Shown: piece by piece, positions 21,210 through 28,888 of the stretch
Layout of the letters: each line of letters begins with the position of its first letter
How positions within the stretch are numbered: the stretch's first letter is position 1
Assembly (NCBI GenBank): GCA_003343805.1
Contig: QAKM01000035.1
Span: forward strand, 1 to 28,888
Reading direction: 5' to 3'
Source: Bacillota bacterium
GTDB taxonomy: Bacteria; Bacillota; Clostridia; Christensenellales; Borkfalkiaceae
Length of the DNA: 28,888 bases
Program-made: the position numbers and the translations under genes
The notes under the pieces: model-generated
Seen by the model: the letters and a program-made list of their open reading frames with translations, nothing else
What the model was told of the DNA's origin: nothing
Databases searched by the model: none

Positions 21210-22238
21210 TTACTCCACCTTGAGTGCGGGATAATATGAAAGTTCTCCGCGCACAAACTTTGCAAGCAGATTGGCCTGAACATAGGGGAAGAGCCCAAAC
21301 TGCACCTTTTCTTTCAGGAACGGATGGGATAGCACCTCCCGCTTTTTATTCTGCCAAAGCGTGATCACCTTTTTCCTGCCCTCCTCATTGAGCAAGACTG
21401 CTCCGCCGACCTGTTCTTCAAAGTCATCTTCCTGAATGATCTTCAGATTGACTGCGCTGATGACGAGACGCTCGACGGAAGAACGAAATTCTTCCATGAG
21501 ATCGGACGCCAGCGAAGCCCTTCCGGGACGCAACGTATGAAATACACCGATATAAGGATCGAGCCCCACACATTCCAACGCAGAAGCAATATCGTTCGTA
21601 CACACCGTGTAAAGAAAGGACAGCACGGCATTCGTTCGGTCGAGCGGAGGCCGCTTCGACCTTGCAAACAGACGAAACGTCTCCCGCTGCTGCACGAACA
21701 GACGGTCAAAGACGGAAAAGTATGCTTTGGCGCTCTCTCCTTCCAACCCGCGAAGGACATCAGGCTCCTTCTCCCCGGCAATGCGCTCCAAATTGGCGGA
21801 CAAGAGCTCCGCACAATGCGTCAGAGCATCATCCGCATCCGTTTCGGGATGATCCCTGCGGCTGCGCAGCAAAAGGCTGCGGGTATTTTTCAGCTTCGCG
21901 GAAAGGATCGTCCGAATAAGCCCGACCTGCACCTCCGCATCGCCGAACTTCTCCAGCTGCTGCTTCCTGAGGAAAACATTTCCCTTCGTTTCACCCGTCA
22001 CGCGGGCGAGGAATCGCCCCGAAGGAGACAGGAAGCACAGCCCGATATTCTCTTTCGCACATTTTCCCATCAGAGCCGGGCTACATCCCGGATAATTAAA
22101 ACAGATGATGCTCTCCAGATTGGTAAACGGCAGACGGACAAGCTCTTTCCCCCCTTCTGGCAGAACGACATTCTCCCCGTCCAGAGAAAGACATCCTTCT
22201 TCCCGCGTCACATAGAGCGTATTCAACAATTTTCGCAT
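21210..22238 (-). CDS. cas1: CRISPR-associated endonuclease/integrase Cas1 (type I-C)
   Basis: A 342-residue protein that integrates spacers together with Cas2. It begins MRKLLNTLYVTREEG, the usual I-C Cas1 start, and contains SLDGENVVLP. Metal-binding residues are visible: Glu in LEGESAKAYF, His in YIGVFHTLRPGR and the acidic cluster in LASDLMEEFR. ATG 22238 is chosen; GGAGG lies 6 bases upstream. It overlaps the cas4 stop by one base. A second ATG just upstream (22241) is possible, and a longer upstream frame is not supported. Confidence 0.97.
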   Translation of the reverse strand: MRKLLNTLYVTREEGCLSLDGENVVLPEGGKELVRLPFTNLESIICFNYPGCSPALMGKCAKENIGLCFLSPSGRFLARVTGETKGNVFLRKQQLEKFGDAEVQVGLIRTILSAKLKNTRSLLLRSRRDHPETDADDALTHCAELLSANLERIAGEKEPDVLRGLEGESAKAYFSVFDRLFVQQRETFRLFARSKRPPLDRTNAVLSFLYTVCTNDIASALECVGLDPYIGVFHTLRPGRASLASDLMEEFRSSVERLVISAVNLKIIQEDDFEEQVGGAVLLNEEGRKKVITLWQNKKREVLSHPFLKEKVQFGLFPYVQANLLAKFVRGELSYYPALKVE

Positions 22239-22864
22239 CATTCTCCTCCAGCTTTGGGAAGGCAGATATCCTTCATGGAGCAGCCGCTGCAAAATGCGCT
22301 CTTTTGCGGCGGAGGGATACGTCCTTCCCGGCGGCAATCCACGATCGAGCGCAAGATCTTGGCAAGCGATATTTGGTCTTCCTTTTCAAAACAGACCCTT
22401 ACGCGCTTACGGGTATCGGCATAATAGAAGCACGCGGAGCACTCCGCACCGAACACGCGGTCCGCGCATATCTTTTGTGCCAGGAGCTGCATCCGATCGG
22501 CAAACAGCGCGTGTTCGCTGCGCGGCACAGAAGGTTTGTATTCTATAACCGTCAACGCAAAACGTTCCTGATACTTTGAAATGAAAACACCATGGTCGGA
22601 CGGTTTCAATTCCAAAGCATCCAAGACGCCGAATAAACCCCACTCGTCGTCATAGACCTGCACGGAACATTCGACGATGCTGCCGCGAAGTGCTGTCGGC
22701 TTCCCTCTGTCCACCCGTTCATGGATCAGCTTTGCCCTGTTGACAAAGGCATTTTCGCTCCAATCACAGCCGATATGGATGAGCCCCCAGCGATGCGGAC
22801 AATAAGCAAAATGCTGCACTTCCCTGATCGACACCGGCTCATCCGACAAAGCGGCTTCCTGCAT
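22238..22864 (-). CDS. cas4: CRISPR-associated exonuclease Cas4
   Basis: A 208-residue RecB-like nuclease that, in type I-C, helps process prespacers and select those next to the PAM. An N-terminal Cys (REVQHFAYCPHRW) and a C-terminal Cys cluster (CSGCSMKDIC) would hold the Fe-S cluster. The nuclease motifs include GVLDALEL (Asp), VIEYKPS (Glu-x-Lys) and a Gln in RMQLLAQK. ATG 22864 gives a start eight bases after the cas7 stop with only a weak ribosome site; coupling to cas7 is likely. Confidence 0.94.
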   Translation of the reverse strand: MQEAALSDEPVSIREVQHFAYCPHRWGLIHIGCDWSENAFVNRAKLIHERVDRGKPTALRGSIVECSVQVYDDEWGLFGVLDALELKPSDHGVFISKYQERFALTVIEYKPSVPRSEHALFADRMQLLAQKICADRVFGAECSACFYYADTRKRVRVCFEKEDQISLAKILRSIVDCRREGRIPPPQKSAFCSGCSMKDICLPKAGGE

Positions 22865-22871
22865 AACAAGC

Positions 22872-23732
22872 TCAGAGCTTTTCAAACAATTCAACCCCTC
22901 GTGGAAGATCCCGGTCGATGCAGACCTCATAATCCTGCCAGCTCCGCGCAACTTCCACGCCCTCCTTTCTGCGGACGCTCACCCTGTCAAACAACTCTGC
23001 CGAGGACGCATTGCCGAGCAGGCTCTCGTGACGGAACACGATGAGCTTTCGCATACACATCTTACCGCGCGCGGCGCTATGATCGTGTTCGAACATCTGT
23101 AAAATCGCCGTCCAGAGCTTTTCAAGATCTTCTTCGGAAAATCCCGTCTTCTGCGCGAGCATGGCAGAAACATATCCCTCAGCGCGATACAGCCCGTAGG
23201 GGATAAAATTCTTCTTTCCCATCTCCGTCTCTTTCTTTGCCTTATCGCTCTCCGTCGTCACGGCCTGACGGGTGATGGTGATCTCCTGCGGCAGAACGGG
23301 ATCGACGCTCCTTGCAAAGTTGATCTGAACGGGGCCGCGCACGATGCCACACCAGTTTTCACCAGTATTCATGACTGCCCCAAACGTGCGCACATCATAA
23401 TAATTTGCACAGATGTAATCGCGAGCGATGCGGACGCTGTCGCCGTTTTTTCCGCTCTCTTTTTTCTTCAGGCCACAGGCTTCATAGGCTTCGGTAAACT
23501 TGGTGTTGAGCGCCCTGTCCGTCTTGATGAGGATATTGCAGCCCGCCTCCCCCTCGTACGCGACTTCGACAAAGTTGCGGATCTTACGCTTGAGGCAGAC
23601 ATCGGTAACGATGCCGATGCTTGTTTCGGCGTCCACGCGGGGCATATTGCCCGCATCCGGATCGCCGTTGGGGTTTCCGTTCTCACAATCAAAAAGCATC
23701 ACAAATTCATAGCGGTTTGCAAGAGGTGTCAT
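22872..23732 (-). CDS. cas7: Cascade backbone protein Cas7c (Csd2)
   Basis: A 286-residue protein, several copies of which coat the crRNA spacer in the type I-C Cascade. The start region MTPLANRYEFVMLFDCENG is followed by NPNGDPDAGNMPR, a hallmark of the family, and RGPVQINFARSVDPV and ITRQAV are also typical. ATG 23732 overlaps the cas8c stop as ATGA and has GGAG ~9 bases upstream. Confidence 0.96.
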   Translation of the reverse strand: MTPLANRYEFVMLFDCENGNPNGDPDAGNMPRVDAETSIGIVTDVCLKRKIRNFVEVAYEGEAGCNILIKTDRALNTKFTEAYEACGLKKKESGKNGDSVRIARDYICANYYDVRTFGAVMNTGENWCGIVRGPVQINFARSVDPVLPQEITITRQAVTTESDKAKKETEMGKKNFIPYGLYRAEGYVSAMLAQKTGFSEEDLEKLWTAILQMFEHDHSAARGKMCMRKLIVFRHESLLGNASSAELFDRVSVRRKEGVEVARSWQDYEVCIDRDLPRGVELFEKL

Positions 23733-24094
23733 TGTTTCTCGTCTCCTTTTTCTTTCTTTTCGTATAATTTTTGTTTTTGCTGATAGTAACCGAGGATGAA
23801 CATCCCCTGCTGTTGCGTATCGCACGCCTTCGGGAATCCATCCGTTTTCGCCAGGATCTCCTGGATGAGCCTATCTTTATAGATGCGGTTGCCGTCGTCA
23901 AGCTTGGCAAGATGCGGCTGTGCAAGCTTCAAAAGGCGCGGGAACACCAGATAGGGCGTCGCGCAGGCAGACGCAAAGTACTTATCCTTGATGGTCGCAT
24001 TGAGATCGCGGAGCGCCTCTGTTTGGACTTTTTCCAACACGGCGAACAATCTTCCCAGATTGTAAGCGGTATCGGTGCTGTTTTCTTGCAACAT
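23729..24094 (-). CDS. cas11c: Cascade small subunit Cas11c, internal start within cas8c
   Basis: The last 121 codons of cas8c are preceded by GGAGGGAG (24103-24110) eight bases before an in-frame ATG (24094, reading MLQENSTDTAYNLGRLF). The product would be helical, about 14 kDa and Lys-rich at its end. Type I-C systems are known to make their small subunit by internal initiation in cas8c at this place and size. The ribosome site is stronger than that of several annotated genes here. Confidence 0.85.
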   Translation of the reverse strand: MLQENSTDTAYNLGRLFAVLEKVQTEALRDLNATIKDKYFASACATPYLVFPRLLKLAQPHLAKLDDGNRIYKDRLIQEILAKTDGFPKACDTQQQGMFILGYYQQKQKLYEKKEKGDEKQ

Positions 24095-25510
24095 ATTGTA
24101 TTCTCCCTCCGAAATAATATTTTTTCTTCTCAAACAGGCCTTGATGATGCGAGCCCGCGTCGAACTGATGGCAACGAACTTTTTTGTTTTATCGTCATGA
24201 TCGGTCTTGCAGCGCCGGACTACCGTCGTCAGCATGGACTGCGGATAGGGCGTCCCCTTGATAACGGCAAGGAGAAGTTTCGCCTGCAGAGCGGGATCGA
24301 CGGCATCATTCGTAAGCGGCGACTGCAGCGCCCTGTCGATCGCCAACAAAGGAAGCTGCTTGTCCTCGGGCGAAAAGCTCATATCCCGGCAATGTTTTGC
24401 CACATTCATCATCAGTTTGCCAAAGGAGTTTCGTTCAAAGATCTTGACCGCAAGACGACTTGAATTGGGCTTTAATCCCAGAACATAAAACGGCGTCGAA
24501 AGATCGATCGCGGAAAGCTCGGACGTCTTTCCCTCTGCAAGGCGCTGAAAGACAGCTTTGAGATCCTCATCCGAAAGCCCCTCCTTCGAAGGGGACACGA
24601 CAAAGGAGAACACATCGAGATAGGGGTCTTCCGCCTCCGCCGTGTTTGCCCAGAAGAGGATGGTCATATCATCGAGGGTCTGCCTGTGCTTGGGCGAGGA
24701 CGCGAGATAATTCAGCGCCTTGGTGTATTTCTTCATGCTCTCGACGGAAATACTGCTGTTGTAAGACTGCTCTCTGCCATACGATCCAAACGCCGTATTG
24801 TTAAAACAGACAAGGCTTACCCCGGTTGCAAGGCCGCCCTTGATCCCCGAAATGCTGTCATGCAGCCGAGCCAGCGGCTCTATCTGCCCGCTGACAGCGC
24901 ACTGCCCGACCACGACATCGTTTTCCTCCTCCGCTGGAGCACGAAGAGAGCGCTCCCACTTTTCACGAACGGACGGCAAACTGTTGAGCGGCTGCGTCTC
25001 GGCCCCGTAGAGCGTGATGACGAACTTCGCCCCCTGATACGCCTTCCCGAGCGCCGTAAGGAATGTATTCTGCGTCTCCCGTTCGGGCTGCCAGCTTTGA
25101 AGAAACGTTCGGTAGGCAGCGACGAGCGGATCGGAGAGCCCCTCCAAAAAGGCAAGGTTCACTTCGCGGCACTTTTCAAACGCCTCGACTGCTCTCTTTC
25201 CCGCAACGAGCATCTGCGCGTCCTTGTCCCATTCCATCCCGAAGAGATATTTTTCACGGTGATCGATGGTCTCCGCCGCGATCCCCGGTACGGAATTACG
25301 GAAGGGAAAGAGTTCGTCTCTTCCGACAGTTTTGACCTTCTTTCCGACGATCACCTCCCTCGTATAGGGCAGGATATCGGCGATCCTGCCGTCCGTATAC
25401 AAAACGAGATTCCAACCGATATTGTAAACAACAGAATATCCGTCCGGCGGAAGATCACTCTTCGGACGCCTGCGAAGAAGATCGTAATATTCACAAAGAG
25501 CCCTCAGCAT
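23729..25510 (-). CDS. cas8c: Cascade large subunit Cas8c (Csd1)
   Basis: A 593-residue protein that recognises the PAM and starts target binding in type I-C Cascade. It begins MLRALCEYYDLLRRR and contains GYSVVYNIGWNLVLY, SVLVCFN-like (VSLVCFNNTAFGSYGREQ) and STPFYVLGLKPNSSRLAV, all typical of Csd1. The length fits the family. It overlaps cas5 by seven bases upstream and cas7 by ATGA downstream. The 3' fifth also encodes the small subunit from an internal start. Confidence 0.96.
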   Translation of the reverse strand: MLRALCEYYDLLRRRPKSDLPPDGYSVVYNIGWNLVLYTDGRIADILPYTREVIVGKKVKTVGRDELFPFRNSVPGIAAETIDHREKYLFGMEWDKDAQMLVAGKRAVEAFEKCREVNLAFLEGLSDPLVAAYRTFLQSWQPERETQNTFLTALGKAYQGAKFVITLYGAETQPLNSLPSVREKWERSLRAPAEEENDVVVGQCAVSGQIEPLARLHDSISGIKGGLATGVSLVCFNNTAFGSYGREQSYNSSISVESMKKYTKALNYLASSPKHRQTLDDMTILFWANTAEAEDPYLDVFSFVVSPSKEGLSDEDLKAVFQRLAEGKTSELSAIDLSTPFYVLGLKPNSSRLAVKIFERNSFGKLMMNVAKHCRDMSFSPEDKQLPLLAIDRALQSPLTNDAVDPALQAKLLLAVIKGTPYPQSMLTTVVRRCKTDHDDKTKKFVAISSTRARIIKACLRRKNIISEGEYNMLQENSTDTAYNLGRLFAVLEKVQTEALRDLNATIKDKYFASACATPYLVFPRLLKLAQPHLAKLDDGNRIYKDRLIQEILAKTDGFPKACDTQQQGMFILGYYQQKQKLYEKKEKGDEKQ

Positions 25511-26175
25511 ATGAGCTCCTTTGCGTACATACCGACATCGATCACGCCGTCACGCATCTTCGGGCGATAGAACCGCGGTTCTGCACGATCGGTGGAACGT
25601 CCTTCTGCGTCCTTCTGATAGACGAGATCGTACAGCATATACCCGAGATCGGTCTCGCCCCGAAGTTCGCTCTGCGGTAATGTCTCTGCAAACGCGACGT
25701 CGGCGGGAAATTCGCGGCAGCCCAGGCAGGGCTTGTGATAGAACTGCCCCTTCTTAAGACGGCGCAGTAAGATGTTGTAGCACTTTTCCTCCGTCATATC
25801 GGGCTCTGCTTCCTCCGTTAAGACAAAGTGGAATTCCACTCCGTACTCGACATCTTTCAGGAGCAAAGCGGCACGCTGCGTCCGTTGGTCGGTGCTATAG
25901 ATACTGCCTTCCCCCCTGCCCTGCATCCGCCCTTTGACAAATTGCAGCGAGAGCTTTTCCGAAAGTTCATTGCGGCGGATGTTGACAAAATCGACGGGCC
26001 GATACACGACGATCTTATCGATCACATACCGCACTCCGGGATGCCAATAGACTGCCGAAATCAATCCGACGAGCGCACTCGGCGTCGGCACATCGTAACT
26101 GACGCGCTCGACTTTCATCTCAGGCCGCGAAAACAACGCATAGTCCCCGCGGATCAAGATCTTAAATCCGTACAT
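25504..26175 (-). CDS. cas5c: Cas5c (Cas5d), crRNA-processing endoribonuclease of type I-C
   Basis: A 223-residue protein that in type I-C replaces Cas6: it cuts pre-crRNA at the repeat hairpin and stays at its 5' handle. It shows FSRPEMKVERVSYDVPTPSA near the start and the family motif GQFYHKPCLGCREFPAD, which carries the His-Lys pair near the expected active site. ATG 26175 has AGGAGG 4 bases upstream; the frame extends 12 codons further without support. It starts 17 bases after the cas3 stop. Confidence 0.95.
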   Translation of the reverse strand: MYGFKILIRGDYALFSRPEMKVERVSYDVPTPSALVGLISAVYWHPGVRYVIDKIVVYRPVDFVNIRRNELSEKLSLQFVKGRMQGRGEGSIYSTDQRTQRAALLLKDVEYGVEFHFVLTEEAEPDMTEEKCYNILLRRLKKGQFYHKPCLGCREFPADVAFAETLPQSELRGETDLGYMLYDLVYQKDAEGRSTDRAEPRFYRPKMRDGVIDVGMYAKELIC

Positions 26176-26192
26176 GATTCCTCCTTTTTGTT

Positions 26193-28334
26193 TTATTTTA
26201 TGATATCGCAAGACGCATCCGACCGGATCCCGGTCTCCTCGTCATAATACCCGAAATGCGTCAAAAACCAAAGTCCGTTTTTCTCTTTCAGAACGCCCTG
26301 ATCAAACAGCTCGGAAAATTCCCATTTGCGCAGGGAGACCGCATAGGTCTGAAGGCGGCGCTTTGCGGCCCGAGCGCCCGTAGCAAGGCTTTCTATGATC
26401 GCTTTTTCCGCTTCGTCATCGGGATATACGATGACGACTCCGACGCTGTCATCGTCGATGAATTTGAAGTCACGCGCACAGCTTTCGAACAGAAAGCCGT
26501 TTCCTGTGATATATCTGCGGAAATTATAAGTGTCTCGTTCCTGCTTTTCATATTCAAAGAGCCGATCGAAATAGGCACGGATGCCGTCCGTATCCGTCAA
26601 AGCATACTCCTCACCGATCTGCCGCGAAAAGTACTGCCGCACTTCCATGTGCTTATCTCTTGTGATGAGTTCCGCATCATCGAGATCAAAGCTGAACGCC
26701 GTGCAATCCTTCGCATCCCGGCTCCCGTTCCGGTTGCAGCGGCCCGCCGTCTGCAGCAGATTGTCAAGTCCCGCGCGCTCACGAAACACCCGCTCAAAAT
26801 CAAGATCGACCCCGGCTTCGATGAGGGATGTCGAGACAAGCACGAACCTTCTGTTCTCGGCTATCGCCTGCTTCACATGTTCGATGACCCGCGCCCGATC
26901 GCGCTTCGTCATATAGGTCGAGAGATGATATTTCTCTCCAGGAAGTTGTTCATATACCGCACGCGCCGCCCGACGCGTATTGACGACGATGAGCGAAGAA
27001 TTCGCCTCCGCGGCAAGGAAGAGCAATTTTTCCGTTGAAATGACGCCGAGATCCTCGATCTTACAGCGTTCAAATACCGAAAAGCACGTTTTATCGCGAA
27101 TGAGTTCGCATTGCCTGATGCCGCCGCATCCGAACAGTTCCATCCATTTTTGATGATCGGGCATCGTCGCCGTCAAAAAGAGCGCTCGGCACGAATATTG
27201 GCTCACGAGGAGTTTGACCGCTTCCAAACACGGCTGATAAAACAGGGAGGGAAACATATGCACTTCGTCGAACACAAGCACGCTCTCTGCAATGTTGTGA
27301 AGTTTCCGCGCCTGAGACGGTCGGTTGCCGTAGATCGATTCGAAGAACTGAACATTCGTCGTCACGATGACGGGCGCATCCCAATTTTCCGCCGCATATC
27401 TCAGCTTTTCCCTTGTCGGCTCCTCTCCGATGCTTTCATAGTCAAAATTGCAGTGATGCTCCAAAACGGCTTCATCTCCGAACAGATCACGAAACACTTT
27501 GGCATTCTGTTCAATGATGCTTGTATAGGGAATGATATAGATGATGCGCTTCAATCCAAGCCGGACTGCCTGTTCTAAGGCAAAATACATGCTTGCAAGC
27601 GTCTTCCCGCTCCCCGTCGGCATATTCATAAGATAGAGCTCGGCATCTTCCTCCCGATGGGAGAGCGCCTGCTCCAAAAGGCTGCGCCGCGCACGGGCAA
27701 CGGGCGTATCATTGGGAAACGCCGCCATCTTTTCCTCGATCTGTTTCAGACAGAGACGAAAATCGGCAGACGGCGTTTGCCGCGTTCCGCTGCAAAAGCG
27801 TTCGGTATCAAGGAAGTCTGCATCCACAAGCGAGGAAAACATCATGCGGATCCAAAACGCAAACTCTTTTTGCATTTCTTCCGGATCAGCGGAAAAAGCG
27901 ATCCGAAAAGGCGGCTTTGTGAGCGAACTCAGCGAAAGCTCATCCCGGTAGGCGGAATAGTCCTGCATTTTCCGCTTTTTACGAGCCCAAAGCGTCGTCT
28001 CATCGGGTGGATCGAGCTTTGTTCCCACATCGGGGAGCCCCCCGTGATGCCCTGCAATGCAGTAATCTGCCCCATAAAGGCGGTATTTCGCACTTTCCAC
28101 TGCCCCGCAAATGGAATGCTCCACCTGAAGCGCACGCTCACCGCGGATACGTCTTTGGAAATCTTCCTGATACTTTCCGATATCGTGCAGAAGGCCGAGA
28201 TCGCGGGCATACGCTTCCTCACACCATAATGAGGAAAACCGAGCGCACAGCTTTGCCACTCCTTCTGCGTGCTCAAAAATGGTTTGCCATTGACCTTCTG
28301 GTGCGCCCTCTTTGGAATGCGCCAAATATCTCAT
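26193..28334 (-). CDS. cas3: CRISPR-associated helicase-nuclease Cas3 (HD plus DExH)
   Basis: A 713-residue protein recruited by Cascade to unwind and degrade target DNA. The N-terminal HD nuclease carries HAEG, LLHDIGKY, EHSICGA and GHHGG. The helicase shows Walker A MPTGSGKT, DEVH (VFDEVHMF), TATMP and QTAGRCNRNG (motif VI). All key residues are intact. The start has GGAGG 7 bases upstream. It is the first gene of the cas operon, which runs uninterrupted to cas2. Confidence 0.97.
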   Translation of the reverse strand: MRYLAHSKEGAPEGQWQTIFEHAEGVAKLCARFSSLWCEEAYARDLGLLHDIGKYQEDFQRRIRGERALQVEHSICGAVESAKYRLYGADYCIAGHHGGLPDVGTKLDPPDETTLWARKKRKMQDYSAYRDELSLSSLTKPPFRIAFSADPEEMQKEFAFWIRMMFSSLVDADFLDTERFCSGTRQTPSADFRLCLKQIEEKMAAFPNDTPVARARRSLLEQALSHREEDAELYLMNMPTGSGKTLASMYFALEQAVRLGLKRIIYIIPYTSIIEQNAKVFRDLFGDEAVLEHHCNFDYESIGEEPTREKLRYAAENWDAPVIVTTNVQFFESIYGNRPSQARKLHNIAESVLVFDEVHMFPSLFYQPCLEAVKLLVSQYSCRALFLTATMPDHQKWMELFGCGGIRQCELIRDKTCFSVFERCKIEDLGVISTEKLLFLAAEANSSLIVVNTRRAARAVYEQLPGEKYHLSTYMTKRDRARVIEHVKQAIAENRRFVLVSTSLIEAGVDLDFERVFRERAGLDNLLQTAGRCNRNGSRDAKDCTAFSFDLDDAELITRDKHMEVRQYFSRQIGEEYALTDTDGIRAYFDRLFEYEKQERDTYNFRRYITGNGFLFESCARDFKFIDDDSVGVVIVYPDDEAEKAIIESLATGARAAKRRLQTYAVSLRKWEFSELFDQGVLKEKNGLWFLTHFGYYDEETGIRSDASCDIIK

Positions 28335-28552
28335 CCCGTTTCCTCCTTATCATTTGACCCCATTCTATCACATAAATCAGGCACCCGTATGCCTGTTTTG
28401 CAAAATTCTTTTCCATTTCGAGAGATTTTTTTCATGCATTATAGTATCATATCTTCAGATATTTGTAAATACCAAAATGTAAACTTATTTAAAAATCCGA
28501 ACCTCTTGTTTTTTTCCAAAAGGTCCGGATCGTTTTAAGAAGCTGTTTTTAT
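28335..28552. other. AT-rich gene-free region upstream of cas3
   Basis: No gene is seen. It holds the possible cas promoter and an imperfect inverted repeat with 14-bp arms (28495-28508 with 28517-28530, two mismatches, T-rich loop). Confidence 0.6.
28446..28475 (-). promoter_or_regulatory. Possible promoter of the cas operon
   Basis: On the minus strand TTGGTA (28470-28475), 18 bp and TATGAT (28446-28451), with TATAAT overlapping at 28438-28443. It would give a leader of ~100 nt that includes CAGGCA...TGCCTG (about 28379-28395). The match is weak. Confidence 0.35.
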
Positions 28553-28575
28553 AAAAAAGAGCGCCCCACGGCGCT
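28553..28575 (-). terminator. Minus-strand terminator after the hairpin cluster
   Basis: On the minus strand AGCGCC / GGCGCT with a 4-nt loop (28560-28575) is followed by CTTTTTTAT. Confidence 0.75.
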
Positions 28576-28760
28576 TATTCTTCAGGGCTCCCGCAAAGAT
28601 TTTGCGTCAGCAAAAGATTTGTGGGAAAAGGGTGAGCAAGTGCTTTCTTGGCAAAGCCACAGTGTGGCTTTGGCCACTTGCGAACTTGGAAATGGTGCAT
28701 TGTTCGCGCCATTTCCTGACCGAGCGCGGTTTCCACCGCGCGAGAAGCACTGGCGTAAAT
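28576..28760 (-). repeat. Cluster of short inverted repeats downstream of tRNA-Ala
   Basis: Three neighbouring hairpins are visible: CAAAGCCAC / GTGGCTTTG (about 28653-28672), GGAAATGG / CCATTTCC with inner GC / GC (about 28688-28716) and GCGCGGT / ACCGCGC (about 28725-28742). They lie between the tRNA terminator and the terminator at 28553, so the block is probably transcribed leftward at times. It resembles a dispersed intergenic repeat element. A 72-codon open frame covers it but has no ribosome site. Confidence 0.5.
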
Positions 28761-28762
28761 GA

Positions 28763-28790
28763 AAACAGCTTGAGCAAGCTCAAGCTGTTT
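28763..28790 (-). terminator. Terminator of the tRNA-Ala gene
   Basis: A 13-bp stem AAACAGCTTGAGC / GCTCAAGCTGTTT, followed on the minus strand by TCATTT. It lies 22 bases after the tRNA. Confidence 0.75.
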
Positions 28791-28812
28791 CAAAATGCGC
28801 CTTGCGGCGACG

Positions 28813-28888
28813 TGGTGGAGATAACGAGACTCGAACTCGTGACCTATACGTTGCGAACGTATCGCGCTACCAACTGTGCTATATCCCC
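28813..28888 (-). tRNA. tRNA-Ala (anticodon CGC), complete with CCA
   Basis: The cloverleaf can be read in full. The acceptor is GGGGATA / TATCTCC with the G3-U70 pair that identifies alanine tRNAs; the anticodon arm is ATACG-TTCGCAA-CGTAT with anticodon CGC (codon GCG); the T arm is ACGAG-TTCGAGT-CTCGT. The discriminator A and an encoded CCA follow. The D stem has one mismatch (GCAC / GCGC). The 5' end coincides with the window end, so its promoter is not visible. Confidence 0.93.

Noticed and set aside
28575..28793. 72-codon frame downstream of tRNA-Ala
   Set aside because: No ribosome site, and it covers several hairpins and the tRNA terminator. Better read as a repeat block.

Overview
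The window is a chromosomal segment of an anaerobic, moderately GC-rich bacterium, most likely a Clostridia-type member of the Bacillota from a gut-like habitat. The inference rests on pyruvate:ferredoxin oxidoreductase, AGGAGG-type ribosome sites, many near-consensus sigma-A promoters (TTGACA, 17 bp, TATAAT) and compact hairpin-plus-T terminators. No species is assigned.

Layout. 1-2148: the 3' part of pyruvate:ferredoxin oxidoreductase. 2226-7879: a tandem array of four orphan Rhs tip cassettes. Each has a short conserved Rhs core end, a different toxin-like C-terminus and a following immunity-like gene, and each is bounded by a recurring promoter and a recurring terminator hairpin. The toxin and immunity parts are AT-richer than their surroundings. 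8047-9562: a MscS channel operon. 9616-10412: a HEPN-like plus CBS protein. 10506-11318: about 780 nt with a strong promoter, a perfect terminator, several long-range complementary segments and no credible gene, which I read as a large structured non-coding RNA. 11545-15584 (minus strand): a small membrane protein and a two-gene ABC exporter. 15666-16431 (minus): a membrane-anchored Xre-type regulator. 16568-17536: pnuC behind a leader that can form either a terminator or a competing hairpin. 17671-19146: a lipoprotein S1C (HtrA-like) protease. 19314-19450: a compact candidate small RNA. 19500-28334 (minus): a complete type I-C CRISPR-Cas system with the gene order cas3-cas5c-cas8c(cas11c)-cas7c-cas4-cas1-cas2 followed by 19 repeats and 18 spacers. 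28553-28888 (minus): tRNA-Ala(CGC) followed by a terminator and a cluster of hairpins.

How they work together. The Rhs cassettes look like a reservoir of toxin/immunity tips for a full-length Rhs protein encoded elsewhere, but here each tip has its own transcription signals, so the immunity genes, and perhaps the tips, can be expressed in place. The type I-C locus is intact by sequence: interference, adaptation, internal small subunit and array are all present. The most interesting unexplained items are the large RNA at 10540-11318, the self-contained Rhs cassettes, the small RNA beside the CRISPR array and the pnuC leader. Everything here is from reading the sequence; no database search was run.
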